64,000 nucleotides of DNA from Chlorops oryzae (Eukaryota > Arthropoda > Insecta > Diptera > Chloropidae), in contig CM035808.1 of NCBI GenBank assembly GCA_020466095.1, positions 51,438,504 to 51,502,503 on the forward strand. The letters run 5' to 3'. Both the position numbers and the translations under genes were made by a program. This document shows, one piece after another, positions 63,857 to 64,000 of the stretch. Under the pieces are notes generated by a model. It made no database searches. It saw nothing but the letters and a program-made list of their open reading frames with translations, and was not told the origin of the DNA. The number at the start of each line of letters is the position of its first letter. Within the stretch, counting starts at the first letter, position 1.

Positions 63857-64000
63857 TGCCTTCGTTTTTTGTAATTATCTTGAAAACGAACAATTTCCAG
63901 AAATCAACCTTAGCACCAATTACAGTGCTAGTCAAGAGCTATAACTTCCGCCATTTGTCCAAATAAAAAAAAATTTTCGTATATTTCTTTTTCCACTGAG
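63174..64000. other. No gene recognised
   Basis: AT-rich with a T-rich tract at 63477-63530 and the 14-mer copies noted above. Confidence 0.35.

Overview
The window is nuclear DNA of an insect, almost certainly a cyclorrhaphan fly. The only recognisable host gene is a two-exon, intron-split orthologue of the Golgi tether p115/Uso1 (15794-18376, minus strand), with strong resemblance to the Drosophila protein. The rest is AT-rich and dense in transposable elements: non-LTR retrotransposons, BEL/Pao, copia and Penelope fragments, mariner, Tc1, ITmD37E, pogo, hAT, P, Harbinger, Helitron and Transib-like sequences, plus many palindromic MITEs and satellites. A tephritid-like genome is a reasonable guess, but that is inference.

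Layout. 1-700: tail of a Jockey-like retrotransposon with an odd repeated 3' region. 2111-2360: 40-bp palindromic satellite. 2446-10679: one hAT-type insertion with an 8-bp target duplication. It carries a 101-bp satellite and a non-LTR retrotransposon, which is itself split by a second hAT element holding a foldback. 10749-15281: a possible DNA transposon with terminal and subterminal repeats, containing a mariner relic, a Helitron, another hAT foldback and two exon-like pieces of an unknown coiled-coil protein. 15794-18376: p115. 18517-21012: another hAT insertion 140 bp upstream of the p115 start codon, itself carrying nested MITEs. 21000-33100: mostly small inverted-repeat elements, with relics of hAT and Harbinger transposases. 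33116-36176: an unclassified repeat interrupted by two nested hAT-type elements. 36574-42120 and 42121-46190: two non-LTR retrotransposons in tandem. The first is interrupted by a TTA-flanked element and by a Transib-like element whose ends look like V(D)J recombination signals. 46240-53700: Penelope and BEL/Pao fragments, a nearly intact mariner, a MITE carrying two tRNA-like sequences, and two unassigned broken ORFs. 54000-61500: copia, mariner, P, Tc1, ITmD37E and hAT transposase relics. 61500-64000: no recognised gene, but a repeated CG-rich 14-mer.

The window shows serial transposon insertion more than a gene pathway. At least eight insertions can be defined to the base by exact 8-bp target duplications, several by TA, TTA or TTAA, and one by a 5-bp CGTCG duplication. 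In four cases removing the insert restores the reading frame or repeat of the host element, which gives a relative order of events. All boundaries were read by eye; no alignment or database search was run.
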